Positions 1 to 7,664 of a stretch of DNA of 22,399 nucleotides are shown one piece after another. The notes beneath the pieces are model-generated. The model searched no databases. It was given only the letters and a program-made list of their open reading frames with translations, and was not told the origin of the DNA. The position numbers were made by a program, and so were the translations under genes. This stretch comes from an uncultured Lachnospiraceae bacterium (lineage in GTDB: Bacteria > Bacillota_A > Clostridia > Lachnospirales > Lachnospiraceae), in contig CAMYVI010000008.1 in NCBI GenBank assembly GCA_947302185.1, forward strand, positions 1-22,399, read 5' to 3'. Numbering within the stretch: the first letter of the stretch is position 1; each line of letters starts with the position of its first letter.

Positions 1-21
1 AGGGATTATCTTATTATCCAT
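1..21 (-). CDS. 5' end of a leftward gene (partial, unidentified)
   Basis: An ATG on the minus strand at 19-21 is preceded, at 28-35, by a perfect Shine-Dalgarno (AAGGAGGT) with six bases of spacing. Only seven codons (MDNKIIP) fall inside the window, so the product cannot be named. A good promoter lies upstream at 139-168, which supports a real gene beginning here. It is transcribed in the same direction as the sigma factor gene but separated from it by a terminator. Confidence 0.7.
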
Positions 22-67
22 AGCAATACCTCCTTGTGATAGAAAACTGTCCGGCCCAAGCCGTAAA

Positions 68-99
68 TTCTCATGATGTAAGTCAATACCGCATGAGAA
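68..99 (-). repeat. Inverted repeat in the 5' leader of the edge gene
   Basis: TTCTCATG at 68-75 and CATGAGAA at 92-99 are perfect 8-base inverted copies with a 16-base loop. They lie in the roughly 110-nt leader between the predicted start of transcription (about 132) and the ATG at 21. No T-run follows, so it does not look like a terminator. It could be an RNA hairpin or an operator; nothing decides between them. Confidence 0.4.
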
Positions 100-138
100 A
101 GAGATGCCTGCCAAGTCATGCCGGCAATGCTTTACTTT

Positions 139-168
139 ATTATACTACAATAAGAGAGTTTGTGACAC
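139..168 (-). promoter_or_regulatory. Sigma-A-type promoter for the edge gene
   Basis: On the minus strand there is a -35 GTGTCA (163-168), an 18-base spacer and a consensus -10 TATAAT (139-144). It sits just downstream of the sigma factor terminator and points at the gene starting at 21. Confidence 0.55.
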
Positions 169-190
169 GTCCCATAATGAGGAAGGCAAG

Positions 191-228
191 AAAAAACTGC
201 CGGCAGGTCATATATAATCTGCCAGCAG
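191..228 (-). terminator. Intrinsic terminator of the sigma factor gene
   Basis: On the minus strand CTGCTGGCAG (219-228) and CTGCCGGCAG (197-206) form a 10-bp stem with one G-U pair around a 12-base loop, followed directly by six T (191-196). The stop codon at 208-210 lies in the loop, so the 5' arm is inside the last codons of the gene. Confidence 0.85.
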
Positions 229-1437
229 TCTGCTTTTGTTGGGATGTTTCAGCTTTCTGAGCGCCTTTGACTCGATTTGCCTGATACGCTCTCTGGTGAG
301 TCCGTACAGCTCACCGACCTCTTCAAGCGTCATGGGGCGTCCGTTGTCAAATCCGACCCTGAGTCTCAGTATCTCCTGTTCCCGTTCGGTCAGGGTGCCG
401 AGGACTTCTTCAAGCTGCTGACGCAGCATGGTATCGGCAGTTGCTTCAAACGGTTCAGCCATATTACTATCTGCAATGAAGTCACCGAGATGACTGTCAT
501 CTTCATCTCCTACCGGAGAATCAAGAGAGATCGTGTCCTGAGCAAGCTTCTGCAGCTCCTTGACTTCGTCGACTGATGTGTCCATCAATCCGGCAAGCTC
601 TGCAGGCGTTGCCTCGCGGCCGTTTTCCTGCAGGAACTGTTTTGATATTCTGTTCAGCTTATTGAACTTTTCGTGCATATGGACCGGGATCCGTATAGTT
701 CTTCCGGTATCCGCAAGATATCGGGTGATTGCCTGTCTGATCCACCATGACGCATAAGTGGAGAACTTGTATCCTTTTCGGTATTCGAATTTGTCGACCG
801 CTTTCATGAGACCGATGTTACCTTCCTGTATCAGGTCAGAGAGCGGTATGCCGAAGCCTACATATTTTTTAGCGATTGAGACAACAAGCCGGAGATTGGA
901 TTCCTCGAGACGTGTCCTTGCGTTCTTGCCCAGGCGTTCAACGGAAAGCAGTTCTGAACGGTTCTTTCCTGCAAGCAGTTCGACTTTATCTGCTTCCGCT
1001 GCAAATTCGCCGAGATCGTCGACAGCGGAGAGATGATCTGTGTCCGTATCAGGGTAATCCTTTAAACTGCCTTCATTCAGTATGAAGGATGCTATCTTTC
1101 CGTTTTCCATCTGTCTGCCGATTTCTGTTTCCTGCTCAGCGGTCAGAAGAGGGATGTTACCTATCTCCCGCAGGTACATGCGCAGAGAGTCAGTGACTGT
1201 ATTGGCATCATCTGTCACGGTATAACTCTCTTCTGTGGCTTTGTATTCATCAGATGTCGTATAGTCTTCGGAATCTTCCTCGCGGTTATATGTATCCGGT
1301 TCGCTTTCCTCTGTATCGTAGGGTGAATTCTCTTCATCTGCCTTTTTCGGTTCAGGGCCGGTCATCAACTCTTTCTTTTTCGGTAATGGCAAAGTTTTAT
1401 TCGTGTTTTGAATCTTTTTCGGTGTAGCTGGTGCCAT
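208..1437 (-). CDS. RpoD/SigA-family sigma-70 factor
   Basis: This is a sigma-70 factor of the primary (group 1 or 2) type, which directs RNA polymerase to -10/-35 promoters. From the ATG at 1437 it has 409 residues. Residues 1-78 are low-complexity, first K/P-rich and then very acidic (many E, D, T), with no recognisable region 1.1. Region 1.2 is at about 80-112, region 2 at 180-250 with core-binding [11 protein letters not shown] and the promoter-melting [15 protein letters not shown], region 3 at 257-325, and region 4 at 340-400 with the helix-turn-helix near 370-390 ending in [15 protein letters not shown]. The open frame continues to a TTG at 1503 (431 residues). I prefer the ATG at 1437, although its AAGGA is about 14 bases away, because the TTG has no ribosome site. 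A promoter lies at 1542-1570. There is no dnaG next to it and region 2.4 reads [16 protein letters not shown], somewhat unlike standard clostridial SigA, so it may be a paralogue rather than the only housekeeping factor. Confidence 0.9.
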   Translation of the reverse strand: MAPATPKKIQNTNKTLPLPKKKELMTGPEPKKADEENSPYDTEESEPDTYNREEDSEDYTTSDEYKATEESYTVTDDANTVTDSLRMYLREIGNIPLLTAEQETEIGRQMENGKIASFILNEGSLKDYPDTDTDHLSAVDDLGEFAAEADKVELLAGKNRSELLSVERLGKNARTRLEESNLRLVVSIAKKYVGFGIPLSDLIQEGNIGLMKAVDKFEYRKGYKFSTYASWWIRQAITRYLADTGRTIRIPVHMHEKFNKLNRISKQFLQENGREATPAELAGLMDTSVDEVKELQKLAQDTISLDSPVGDEDDSHLGDFIADSNMAEPFEATADTMLRQQLEEVLGTLTEREQEILRLRVGFDNGRPMTLEEVGELYGLTRERIRQIESKALRKLKHPNKSRLLADYI

Positions 1438-1541
1438 ATTGTTACTTGATTTTTCCTTTCGAGAATATGCAGCATCCGAAAAATTGCGGAACTCTGAACG
1501 CAAAGGTGTTATTCCGCAATTAACTGATGTGCAGTTTCTAA

Positions 1542-1570
1542 ATTATAATCCAATGCGGGAAAGATTACAA
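1542..1570 (-). promoter_or_regulatory. Promoter of the sigma factor gene
   Basis: On the minus strand: -35 TTGTAA (1565-1570, four of six consensus bases), a 17-base spacer, and a perfect -10 TATAAT (1542-1547). Transcription would start near 1535, giving a roughly 98-nt leader to the ATG at 1437. Confidence 0.65.
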
Positions 1571-1606
1571 ACGATTTTTCAGCTTCCTTTCCTGACAGGT
1601 TTGATT

Positions 1607-1612
1607 TATAAT
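1607..1612 (+). promoter_or_regulatory. Possible -10 box for the permease operon
   Basis: A perfect TATAAT lies about 50 bases before the preferred permease start at 1662, on the plus strand, divergent from the sigma factor promoter. No convincing -35 hexamer is visible at the right distance, so this is weak support. Confidence 0.35.
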
Positions 1613-1661
1613 AAGTTCCTGTAAGTTTTGTATGAACCCCGTGTTCGGAGGCATGAACGTA

Positions 1662-2891
1662 ATGAAAAGATTTCTGGAAGAGAACAGACGGTATCTTGAA
1701 CTCCTGGTCGTCACGATAATTATACTTGGATTTTTTGCGTCTTTGTTTTTTCGGGCCGATTCGGTGACAAGTGCAATAGGGAGACTGATTGATGTGCTTA
1801 AACCGTTCATTTTCGGATTTGTAATAGCATATCTTATACGGCCATCCGTGGATTATGTTGAAAATACTTTGAAAAGTATCTGCGAAAAACTATTTCACAG
1901 GAAAGCCAAGAAGGTCAGAGGCCTGTCCATTGCAGTGACATTTGTACTTCTGCTTGTTCTCATTACATTGATGCTTTATGCTGTAATACCGGGTCTTATT
2001 ACAAGTATCAGGGTGTTGATTATAAAAGTACCTCAGAGCATGAAGGATTTCGAAAAGTGGCTCAGGATTGCCATAGGTACCGGTATGAGCGATGAGCTGA
2101 TCGGAAGTATTTCCGGAATGTTTGAGAATACTTATAAGCAGATTTTGGAGTCAATTAAGGATACACTGCTTCCGAATCTTGAAAATATCGTTTCGCAGGT
2201 GGCAGGCGGCTTCGGCGGAGTATTCGGAATCCTTAAGAATTTCTTCCTGGGCTGTATAGTGGCTATCTACATGCTTGCGAGCTGGGAAAAATTCGGCGCT
2301 CAGGCGAAAATCGCCCTGTATGGCTTATTTTCGGAGAGTGCGGCGGACTGGATCCGGGACGAATTGAAATTGACTGATAAAATGTTTGGCGGCTTCATCA
2401 GCGGAAAGGTCGTCGACTCAACGATAATCGGTGTAATATGTTTCGTAGTGTGTATGTTTCTGAAGATGCCGTATGCCCTGCTGGTCAGTGTTATAGTCGG
2501 CATTACGAATATTATACCGTTCTTCGGACCGTATCTCGGAGCGATTCCGTCGGCAATCCTGATTCTCACAGAAAGTCCCTATAAATGCATTGTCTTTATA
2601 GTATTCATAATAATTCTGCAGCAGCTCGACGGAAATATCATCGGACCGAAAATCCTCGGAGATAAGATAGGAATATCAAGTTTCTGGATTTTATTCTCTA
2701 TTTTATTCTTCGGCAGCTATTGGGGCGTTTTGGGAATGGTAGTCGGAGTGCCTCTCTTCGGGGTTATTTACGACCTTGCCAAACGACTGATCCTGTTTGG
2801 CCTGAAAACACACGGAAAATATGACATGAAAGAGGCATATGAACTGGAATTTGAAAATGGCGGCACTGCAGCAAAAGAAACAGAGGATTGA
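1662..2891 (+). CDS. AI-2E family transporter (TqsA/YdiK/PerM type membrane protein)
   Basis: This is a polytopic membrane protein of the AI-2E/UPF0118 family, whose members export small molecules or ions. The substrate cannot be told from sequence. It has about 409 residues. After a short basic start come two membrane helices and the motif FVIAYLIRPSVDYVE, another helix, an amphipathic extracytoplasmic stretch (about residues 120-180), then a C-terminal helix cluster with the family-typical runs GKVVDSTIIG, NIIPFFGPYLGAIP and DGNIIGPKILGDKIGI. The open frame begins at an ATG at 1632, but GGAGG at 1647-1651 is correctly spaced only for the ATG at 1662 (MKRFLEENRR). It is the first gene of a tight rightward run; the next gene starts three bases after its stop. 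Confidence 0.9.
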   Translation: MKRFLEENRRYLELLVVTIIILGFFASLFFRADSVTSAIGRLIDVLKPFIFGFVIAYLIRPSVDYVENTLKSICEKLFHRKAKKVRGLSIAVTFVLLLVLITLMLYAVIPGLITSIRVLIIKVPQSMKDFEKWLRIAIGTGMSDELIGSISGMFENTYKQILESIKDTLLPNLENIVSQVAGGFGGVFGILKNFFLGCIVAIYMLASWEKFGAQAKIALYGLFSESAADWIRDELKLTDKMFGGFISGKVVDSTIIGVICFVVCMFLKMPYALLVSVIVGITNIIPFFGPYLGAIPSAILILTESPYKCIVFIVFIIILQQLDGNIIGPKILGDKIGISSFWILFSILFFGSYWGVLGMVVGVPLFGVIYDLAKRLILFGLKTHGKYDMKEAYELEFENGGTAAKETED

Positions 2892-2894
2892 CAT

Positions 2895-3527
2895 ATGGAA
2901 AAACAGTTTTGGGATAAAGTAGCTCCGATTTATAACCGTTTCATGAAGAAGGATAAGGATGCCTACGCAGAGGTATGTTCACTTATCAGGGAAAAAGCCG
3001 CAGGAAAGAAAGCGCTTGAAGTATGCACGGGAACCGGTCTTATTGCGAAAGAAGTCGCCGATGTTACAGAGTATATGTATGCGATCGACTATTCTCCGAA
3101 AATGATAGAGCAGGCGAAAAAGGGGCGCTACTCGGAAAAACTGGAGTTCGTGACGGGAGATGCATTGATGCTTCCGTTCAGTGATGAGAGTTTTGAGCTG
3201 GTCATTATATCGAATTCTCTTCATATTATGCCTGAGCCTGAGAAAGCGCTCGCTGAGATCAAAAGGGTGCTGACTCCTGACGGAATGATGATCGCCCCTA
3301 CTTTTACGCATGCCGGAATGTCTGTCGGACAGAATATGCTTGCCGGTGCCATGGGAAGTTTTACGGGCTTTAAGACGGAGCGTGCATGGACAAGAGACTC
3401 TTTCGTGGATTTTCTGCATGATAACGGTTGGAGAATCAGCAGAGGCAAGGTAATAAAAGCCTCATTTCCGGAGACGTATGTGGAATGTGTGATTTCAACG
3501 AAGAATGCACGTAACACAAGTCTTTGA
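2895..3527 (+). CDS. Class I SAM-dependent methyltransferase (UbiE-like)
   Basis: A 210-residue soluble protein with a Rossmann-type methyltransferase fold. The SAM-binding motif I is LEVCTGTGLIA (residues 41-51), followed by the acidic end of strand 2 in AIDYSPKMIEQA, GDALMLPF (motif II region) and the post-motif RVLTPDGMMI. This resembles UbiE/COQ5-like small-molecule methyltransferases. The acceptor is unknown and I would not call it a menaquinone enzyme, since no quinone genes are nearby. GAGGA sits seven bases before the ATG and the gene begins three bases after the permease stop, so the two are probably translated from one message. Confidence 0.87.
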   Translation: MEKQFWDKVAPIYNRFMKKDKDAYAEVCSLIREKAAGKKALEVCTGTGLIAKEVADVTEYMYAIDYSPKMIEQAKKGRYSEKLEFVTGDALMLPFSDESFELVIISNSLHIMPEPEKALAEIKRVLTPDGMMIAPTFTHAGMSVGQNMLAGAMGSFTGFKTERAWTRDSFVDFLHDNGWRISRGKVIKASFPETYVECVISTKNARNTSL

Positions 3528-3572
3528 TGAAAGCAGAAACGGGAACGGATTAAGTTTTATGGGGAGTTGGCT

Positions 3573-4376
3573 ATGACTGGAGAACGCAAGCTGCCGCACG
3601 CAGTGCCCGGATTTCGGGACGAGCTTAATGTACGTGACCTGGGAGGTTATGTTACACAGGATGGCAGAAGAGTAAAGAAAAGGCTGCTGATACGTTGTGC
3701 GGCACCGGGTGAGATGAATGCGGAAGAGCTGGAGGCGTTTGCCGGGCTCGGTATTGTGTCTCTGATGGATTTTCGCAGCGGTAGCGAAAGATCGAAGCTG
3801 CCGGATCCGATCGGGGTGAGCGAGTGCTACTATCCGATCAGCGCCGTCAAAATAGATGATGATACGGAAGTGGATTATTCGCCGGCCGCTATTCTGAAAA
3901 TGGTTCTGAAGCAGAAAGGACGGGATAAAGTGGGAAGTCTTGTCCGTGATTTTTATGTTCAGACTCTTTTCGATAATGCGGCTTATCGGAAAATGTTCGA
4001 ACTGCTTCTCGACAGACGCGTGCCGATGGCTTTTCACTGCTCAGCCGGCAAAGACCGGACAGGGGTAGCGGCGATACTGATTCTGCTTGCTCTCGGCGTT
4101 GACAGAGAAAAGGCCGGAGAAGATTATATGCTGACGAACAGATACAGGCGGAAACTGCTGAAAGCCGAGTATGAAAAGCATAAGGTGCTCAACCGTATCA
4201 GCCGTAATATGAGAGATGTTTCGACTTTATCCCAGGGCGTTTTCAATGAGACGGTCTACGCGATCTATGATGCTATAGAGGACAAGTACGGAAGTTTTGA
4301 CACATATTTCGAGAAAGAATACGGACTGGGACCGGAAGAGCGTGAACGGCTCCGTGCGATTTATACACGTAAATAA
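3573..4376 (+). CDS. Tyrosine-protein phosphatase (PTP, Y_phosphatase3-like)
   Basis: A 267-residue cysteine-based phosphatase. The P-loop is HCSAGKDRTG with nucleophile Cys156 and Arg162, matching C-x5-R-T/S. Upstream are the family signatures NVRDLGGY (residues 19-26) and SLMDFRSGSER (63-73). This pattern is that of the PF13350 group, which includes secreted mycobacterial PtpB and Listeria LipA, enzymes acting on phosphotyrosine, phosphoserine or phosphoinositides. No signal peptide is visible, so it is probably cytoplasmic. A TTG at 3567 is in frame, but GGGGAG at 3561-3566 is placed for the ATG at 3573. It lies 45 bases after the methyltransferase in the same run. Confidence 0.9.
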   Translation: MTGERKLPHAVPGFRDELNVRDLGGYVTQDGRRVKKRLLIRCAAPGEMNAEELEAFAGLGIVSLMDFRSGSERSKLPDPIGVSECYYPISAVKIDDDTEVDYSPAAILKMVLKQKGRDKVGSLVRDFYVQTLFDNAAYRKMFELLLDRRVPMAFHCSAGKDRTGVAAILILLALGVDREKAGEDYMLTNRYRRKLLKAEYEKHKVLNRISRNMRDVSTLSQGVFNETVYAIYDAIEDKYGSFDTYFEKEYGLGPEERERLRAIYTRK

Positions 4377-4409
4377 CAGAACGGCTTTGCATAGAAACGG
4401 AGGAAAGCA

Positions 4410-5810
4410 TTGAAGAAAAAACATACCGGAGCAATTGTGTTCTTTACACTTCTTGCGGGACTGACCGCAGCTGCAATCGCATACTTTGGCGTCATGTTCT
4501 ATGTAAAGACAGGAAGTTTTATTCCCCCGATACTTTCAGATATGTCGGGAATCACGAACTTTACGGTGACGGACATTAAGGTGTCGGATGAGGCAGAGAG
4601 CTCCGAAAATCCGGACGGAAGCTTTTCAGATGAAAAAGTGACGAAAGAATCCGCAAAACCTACTGTTACCCCGAAACCGACGCCGAAGAGTAAAAAGTCA
4701 GATAAGAAATCGGATAAGAAAGCAGATAAGAAATCGGAAAAAAAGAAGCCTACACCGACGCCGGAACCTTCAAAGCCGGAAGATGTCAATGATATAAGTA
4801 CACATGACATGTCTCAGTATCTCTCTGAGATGCCGGGGGAAGATACCGATATTGTGAGCACGGCGACTTCAGTCTATTCCTATGAACAGATGGTAAAGGA
4901 CCTGTTTTTCCTTGAACAGAGATATCCGGGGATTTTCATCTGTGATAAGCTCGGCGTGACAAAGGATCTGCGTCAGATTTACGCGGTGACACTCGGAAAT
5001 CCGGAAGCTCCGAACCATGTTGTGATACAGTACACGGTCCATTCCAGAGAATACATAAACTGTCTGCTCGCCATGAAGCAGATCGAGTATTATCTACAGA
5101 ATTATGCTGCCGGAAATACGTATGGAGACAGATCATATCAGGACCTTTTCGCAAATTTCTGTCTGCATGTCATCCCGATGGCCAACCCGGACGGCGTCTC
5201 TGTCTCGGAATTCGGAATCGACTCTATGAGAACAGCATCCGCCAAAGGCATTATTCAGTATTGCTGGGAATCAGACACTCTCCTCGGAAGAACAGCCGAA
5301 CCGATAGAGAAATATCTTAGGACATTCAAAGCCAACGCTAACGGCGTTGACTTGAACAAAAACTTTCCGGTCGGATGGGAAGGTTATACAGACGGCGTGC
5401 CTGTGCCGTCCACAGACTGCCATAAAGGCGCTGCACCGGCGTCCGAAGCCGAAACACAGGCCATCATCAATCTGGTACACGCCAATCCGACCGTGGCGGT
5501 GATTTCCTATCATTCTGCCGGCGATCTTATCTATTGGAATTATGGCGTGGAAGATGAAAATCTTCTTGCCGCAGACAGAAATCTTGCAATAAACCTGAAT
5601 AATGTGACGGGCTATCCGACAGTGGTCTCGGAAAAGTATGACTGGCATCTTGCCGGAGGTTGTTCCGACTATTTTATGTGGGAGGAAGGAATTCCGTCGG
5701 TCACACTTGAAACCGGCCAGGGTACGTGTCCCCTGGATATCAGTGCATTTCCGCCTATGTGGAACGCGAACAGGGATGTGTACGCGCTGCTTGCAGCAAT
5801 GTACGGATGA
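4410..5810 (+). CDS. Membrane-anchored M14 family zinc carboxypeptidase
   Basis: A 466-residue peptidase starting at TTG 4410, supported by GGAGG six bases upstream. A basic start and hydrophobic helix (residues 8-32) look like a signal anchor. A linker follows with P/T-rich stretches and a run of K/S/D repeats (residues 96-112). The M14 domain spans about 155-466: zinc ligands HSRE (His211, Glu214) and His368 in ISYHSAG, and a candidate catalytic Glu434 in SVTLETGQG. The substrate-binding N-R pair of carboxypeptidase A (positions 144-145) appears here as Asn316-Lys317 in GVDLNKNF, a conservative but notable change. The nearest functional type is the bacterial cell-wall gamma-D-glutamyl-diaminopimelate peptidases, so muropeptide trimming at the cell surface is a reasonable guess. 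It is last in the run and its stop abuts that of the convergent MscS gene. Confidence 0.9.
   Translation: MKKKHTGAIVFFTLLAGLTAAAIAYFGVMFYVKTGSFIPPILSDMSGITNFTVTDIKVSDEAESSENPDGSFSDEKVTKESAKPTVTPKPTPKSKKSDKKSDKKADKKSEKKKPTPTPEPSKPEDVNDISTHDMSQYLSEMPGEDTDIVSTATSVYSYEQMVKDLFFLEQRYPGIFICDKLGVTKDLRQIYAVTLGNPEAPNHVVIQYTVHSREYINCLLAMKQIEYYLQNYAAGNTYGDRSYQDLFANFCLHVIPMANPDGVSVSEFGIDSMRTASAKGIIQYCWESDTLLGRTAEPIEKYLRTFKANANGVDLNKNFPVGWEGYTDGVPVPSTDCHKGAAPASEAETQAIINLVHANPTVAVISYHSAGDLIYWNYGVEDENLLAADRNLAINLNNVTGYPTVVSEKYDWHLAGGCSDYFMWEEGIPSVTLETGQGTCPLDISAFPPMWNANRDVYALLAAMYG
4695..4745 (+). repeat. In-frame 12-base repeats coding a K/S/D linker
   Basis: Four degenerate in-frame copies of a 12-base unit encode (K/A)SDKK-like tetrapeptides, residues 96-112 of the M14 peptidase. 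Such a highly basic spacer just outside the membrane may bind anionic wall polymers. Replication slippage could change its length between strains. Confidence 0.6.
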
Positions 5811-6680
5811 TCAGGTGTCCTGAATATGAAGGTCTAACTGGTTGAACGGGATCGTGATGCCCGCTTCGTCAAATGCGTGTTTGATTCCTTCGGTAAGTTC
5901 CCATTTTGCCTTCAGGAACAGACTGCTCATTACGTAGCCCTGTGCGCCCAGAACAATCGTGCTTTCACCGAGTTCGGAGACAAACACATTGATCGCATGA
6001 TCCTTTAATACGTCGGGATTATTGCTGTAAACGGAATAAAGCACTTCCTTGGCTTTCCGGATGTCTTCGTCATAGCTTATGCTTACGAACAGGTCGACCC
6101 GCCGCTCGGGAAAAGCACTGCAATTGGTTACATTATCCGAAGCCAGCGTACCGTTCGGAACGGTAATCGAACGGTTATCCAATGTTGCTATGGTCGTATA
6201 GACTATACCGATTGTTTTAACAAATCCTTCGCCCGCAGAACAGACGATATAGTCTCCCACCCTGAACGGATGTGTGAACAGTATAAGGATACCGCCCGCA
6301 AAGTGAGCCAGACTGTCACGGAGCGCCAGACCGACTGTGATAGTAGAACTTGCGAGAATCGCCACAATTGTTCCGGTATCAAAGCCCATCTGACCTGCAA
6401 TAACGAAGACCAGTAAAACATGCAGGCTGGCATAGAGAACGGAACTGAAAAAGTGGGTTGCCGACACATCTATGTTGGTTCTGTTGGCAGCCCCGATGAA
6501 AAGTTTTCTGACAAGGATGATCAGCCTGTGTCCGATGTAAAACACGACAAGAGCGATCAGCAGTTTTAATCCCCATGATTTAAGTGTAGGAAGACTGAGT
6601 TCAAAGAGCGATAGTTTTTCTGCTACATCTTCGACTACTTCGGCTGGTACGTCATTTGTAATTGTATCTGTCAATATCAT
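5811..6680 (-). CDS. MscS-type small-conductance mechanosensitive channel
   Basis: A 289-residue membrane channel that opens under membrane tension to release solutes during osmotic downshock. There are three membrane helices at about 39-58, 76-97 and 103-136. The last is the Gly/Ala-rich pore helix, ending with the family hallmark FAGGILILFTHPFRVGDYI. A beta domain (SITVPNG near residues 175-185) and an alpha/beta C-terminal domain (to 289) follow. Length and layout are those of E. coli-type MscS. GAGG lies six bases before the ATG, and a near-consensus promoter is at 6707-6735, so it is transcribed alone. Its stop codon is immediately adjacent to that of the M14 peptidase gene on the other strand. 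Confidence 0.93.
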   Translation of the reverse strand: MILTDTITNDVPAEVVEDVAEKLSLFELSLPTLKSWGLKLLIALVVFYIGHRLIILVRKLFIGAANRTNIDVSATHFFSSVLYASLHVLLVFVIAGQMGFDTGTIVAILASSTITVGLALRDSLAHFAGGILILFTHPFRVGDYIVCSAGEGFVKTIGIVYTTIATLDNRSITVPNGTLASDNVTNCSAFPERRVDLFVSISYDEDIRKAKEVLYSVYSNNPDVLKDHAINVFVSELGESTIVLGAQGYVMSSLFLKAKWELTEGIKHAFDEAGITIPFNQLDLHIQDT

Positions 6681-6706
6681 ATAACACCTCTTTTCTGTGT
6701 GGATGT

Positions 6707-6735
6707 ATTGTACATCAAAATACGGATTTTGTCAT
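6707..6735 (-). promoter_or_regulatory. Promoter of the mscS-type gene
   Basis: On the minus strand: -35 ATGACA (6730-6735, five of six), a 17-base spacer, and -10 TACAAT (6707-6712, five of six). Transcription would start about 20 bases before the ATG. Confidence 0.75.
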
Positions 6736-6834
6736 TTATTATGCCTGAAATGTGAAACTTTCCTGAATCCTTTTTGAACCCGATTGACGCACTTGCGAAA
6801 ATATAGAAAAATAAAAGTGCTGAGTCTGACATAC

Positions 6835-6848
6835 ACCTGAGGTCAGGT
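6835..6848. promoter_or_regulatory. Small palindrome upstream of the DUF4145 gene
   Basis: ACCTGA (6835-6840) and TCAGGT (6843-6848) are perfect inverted copies with two bases between, 25 bases before the start of the next gene. It could be an operator half-site pair or a small hairpin near the ribosome site. No regulator can be named. I find no convincing promoter between 6740 and 6830. Confidence 0.3.
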
Positions 6849-6872
6849 TCAAATACAGCCGGAAGGAAGGAA

Positions 6873-7547
6873 ATGATGAATTATTTGAGAAAGAACGCCA
6901 ATGAATTTCAGAGCGGCTATACAGGATATTATCTCAAGCCCGCCATCTGCCCGCACTGCGGTGTCGGTACGGACGCTGTCTCGACAGCAAGAGAGATATT
7001 TGCCTATTCCGGAAGCTCCAATCTATTGCTTTCTGCCGCGAAATGCACAGGCTGCCACAGAACATTTTTCTTTGCAAATCTCAGGGAATCCGGAAACAGT
7101 GATGCTGAAGTGGTATGTATTTACCCTGAGCGTAAGCAGGATTATAAAAACGAGACACTCGAAAAAATGTCACCCAGGTTTATTCGAATGTATAATCAGG
7201 CATTGAACTCTGAAAAATGCGCGGATATCGAACTTGCTGCGATCGGATACTGTACGGCACTCGAGACGCTGATTAAGGATTATGCGATAGGAGAACTTGA
7301 AAAGCCCGCCGAAGAAGTTGCGGTAAAGAATCTGTATCAGGTCATCGCGGATTATCTTCTGCAGAAAGAGCTGATAAACACCCCCGATCTGATCAGAATC
7401 CTCGGCGATGACTATGTTCATTATGAAGAACGCTATCCGGCACACGATTTGGTGATATTGAAAGGGTACATGGAAATCTTTCTGAAGCAGATCGAGATGC
7501 AGTATATGATCGCCCATCCGGACCCTTTGGAAGCAGGAGAACAGTGA
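6873..7547 (+). CDS. Zinc-ribbon and DUF4145 domain protein
   Basis: A 224-residue soluble protein of unknown function. Residues 26-61 hold a probable zinc ribbon made of two knuckles, CPHC (Cys26, Cys29) and CTGC (Cys58, Cys61). The rest (about 100-205) is helical and matches what I know of DUF4145: an RFIRMYNQAL helix followed by AIGYCTALETLIKDYA and a basic/acidic helical bundle ending in GYMEIFLKQIEMQY. DUF4145 proteins are often associated with restriction or nucleic-acid functions, but nothing here shows such a partner. GGAAGG precedes the double ATG at 6873; the second ATG at 6876 is an equally possible start. Confidence 0.75.
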   Translation: MMNYLRKNANEFQSGYTGYYLKPAICPHCGVGTDAVSTAREIFAYSGSSNLLLSAAKCTGCHRTFFFANLRESGNSDAEVVCIYPERKQDYKNETLEKMSPRFIRMYNQALNSEKCADIELAAIGYCTALETLIKDYAIGELEKPAEEVAVKNLYQVIADYLLQKELINTPDLIRILGDDYVHYEERYPAHDLVILKGYMEIFLKQIEMQYMIAHPDPLEAGEQ

Positions 7548-7562
7548 CCGGATTTTCCGCCT

Positions 7563-7595
7563 TGCGCAGCGCGGCAGGAATGCCGAGATGCTTCG
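7563..7595 (+). repeat. Dispersed intergenic repeat, copy A
   Basis: This carries TGCGCA followed by GCGGCAGGAATGCCGAG, matching on the opposite strand a second copy at 9424-9455 with one mismatch over the 17-base core. It lies directly after the DUF4145 gene, in the gap before the ROK gene, and contains short self-complementary stretches (GCGC-AGC-GCGC and CCGA...TCGG). Confidence 0.5.
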
Positions 7596-7664
7596 GATAT
7601 AGCCGGATGAATTGAGTAAACAAACCGGAAACTATGCAACACCTGAACTGAAGGGAGACCATAT

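Noticed and set aside
36..260. 74-codon rightward open frame at the left edge
   Set aside because: It overlaps a promoter and terminator on the other strand, has no ribosome site, and its composition is not coding-like.
2979..3419. 146-codon leftward frame inside the methyltransferase gene
   Set aside because: It is entirely inside a well-supported gene with clear SAM motifs; no ribosome site or recognisable domain.
5809..5824. Small palindrome TCAGG-TGT-CCTGA between the M14 and mscS stops, as a terminator
   Set aside because: The stem is only five pairs with no T-run on either side.
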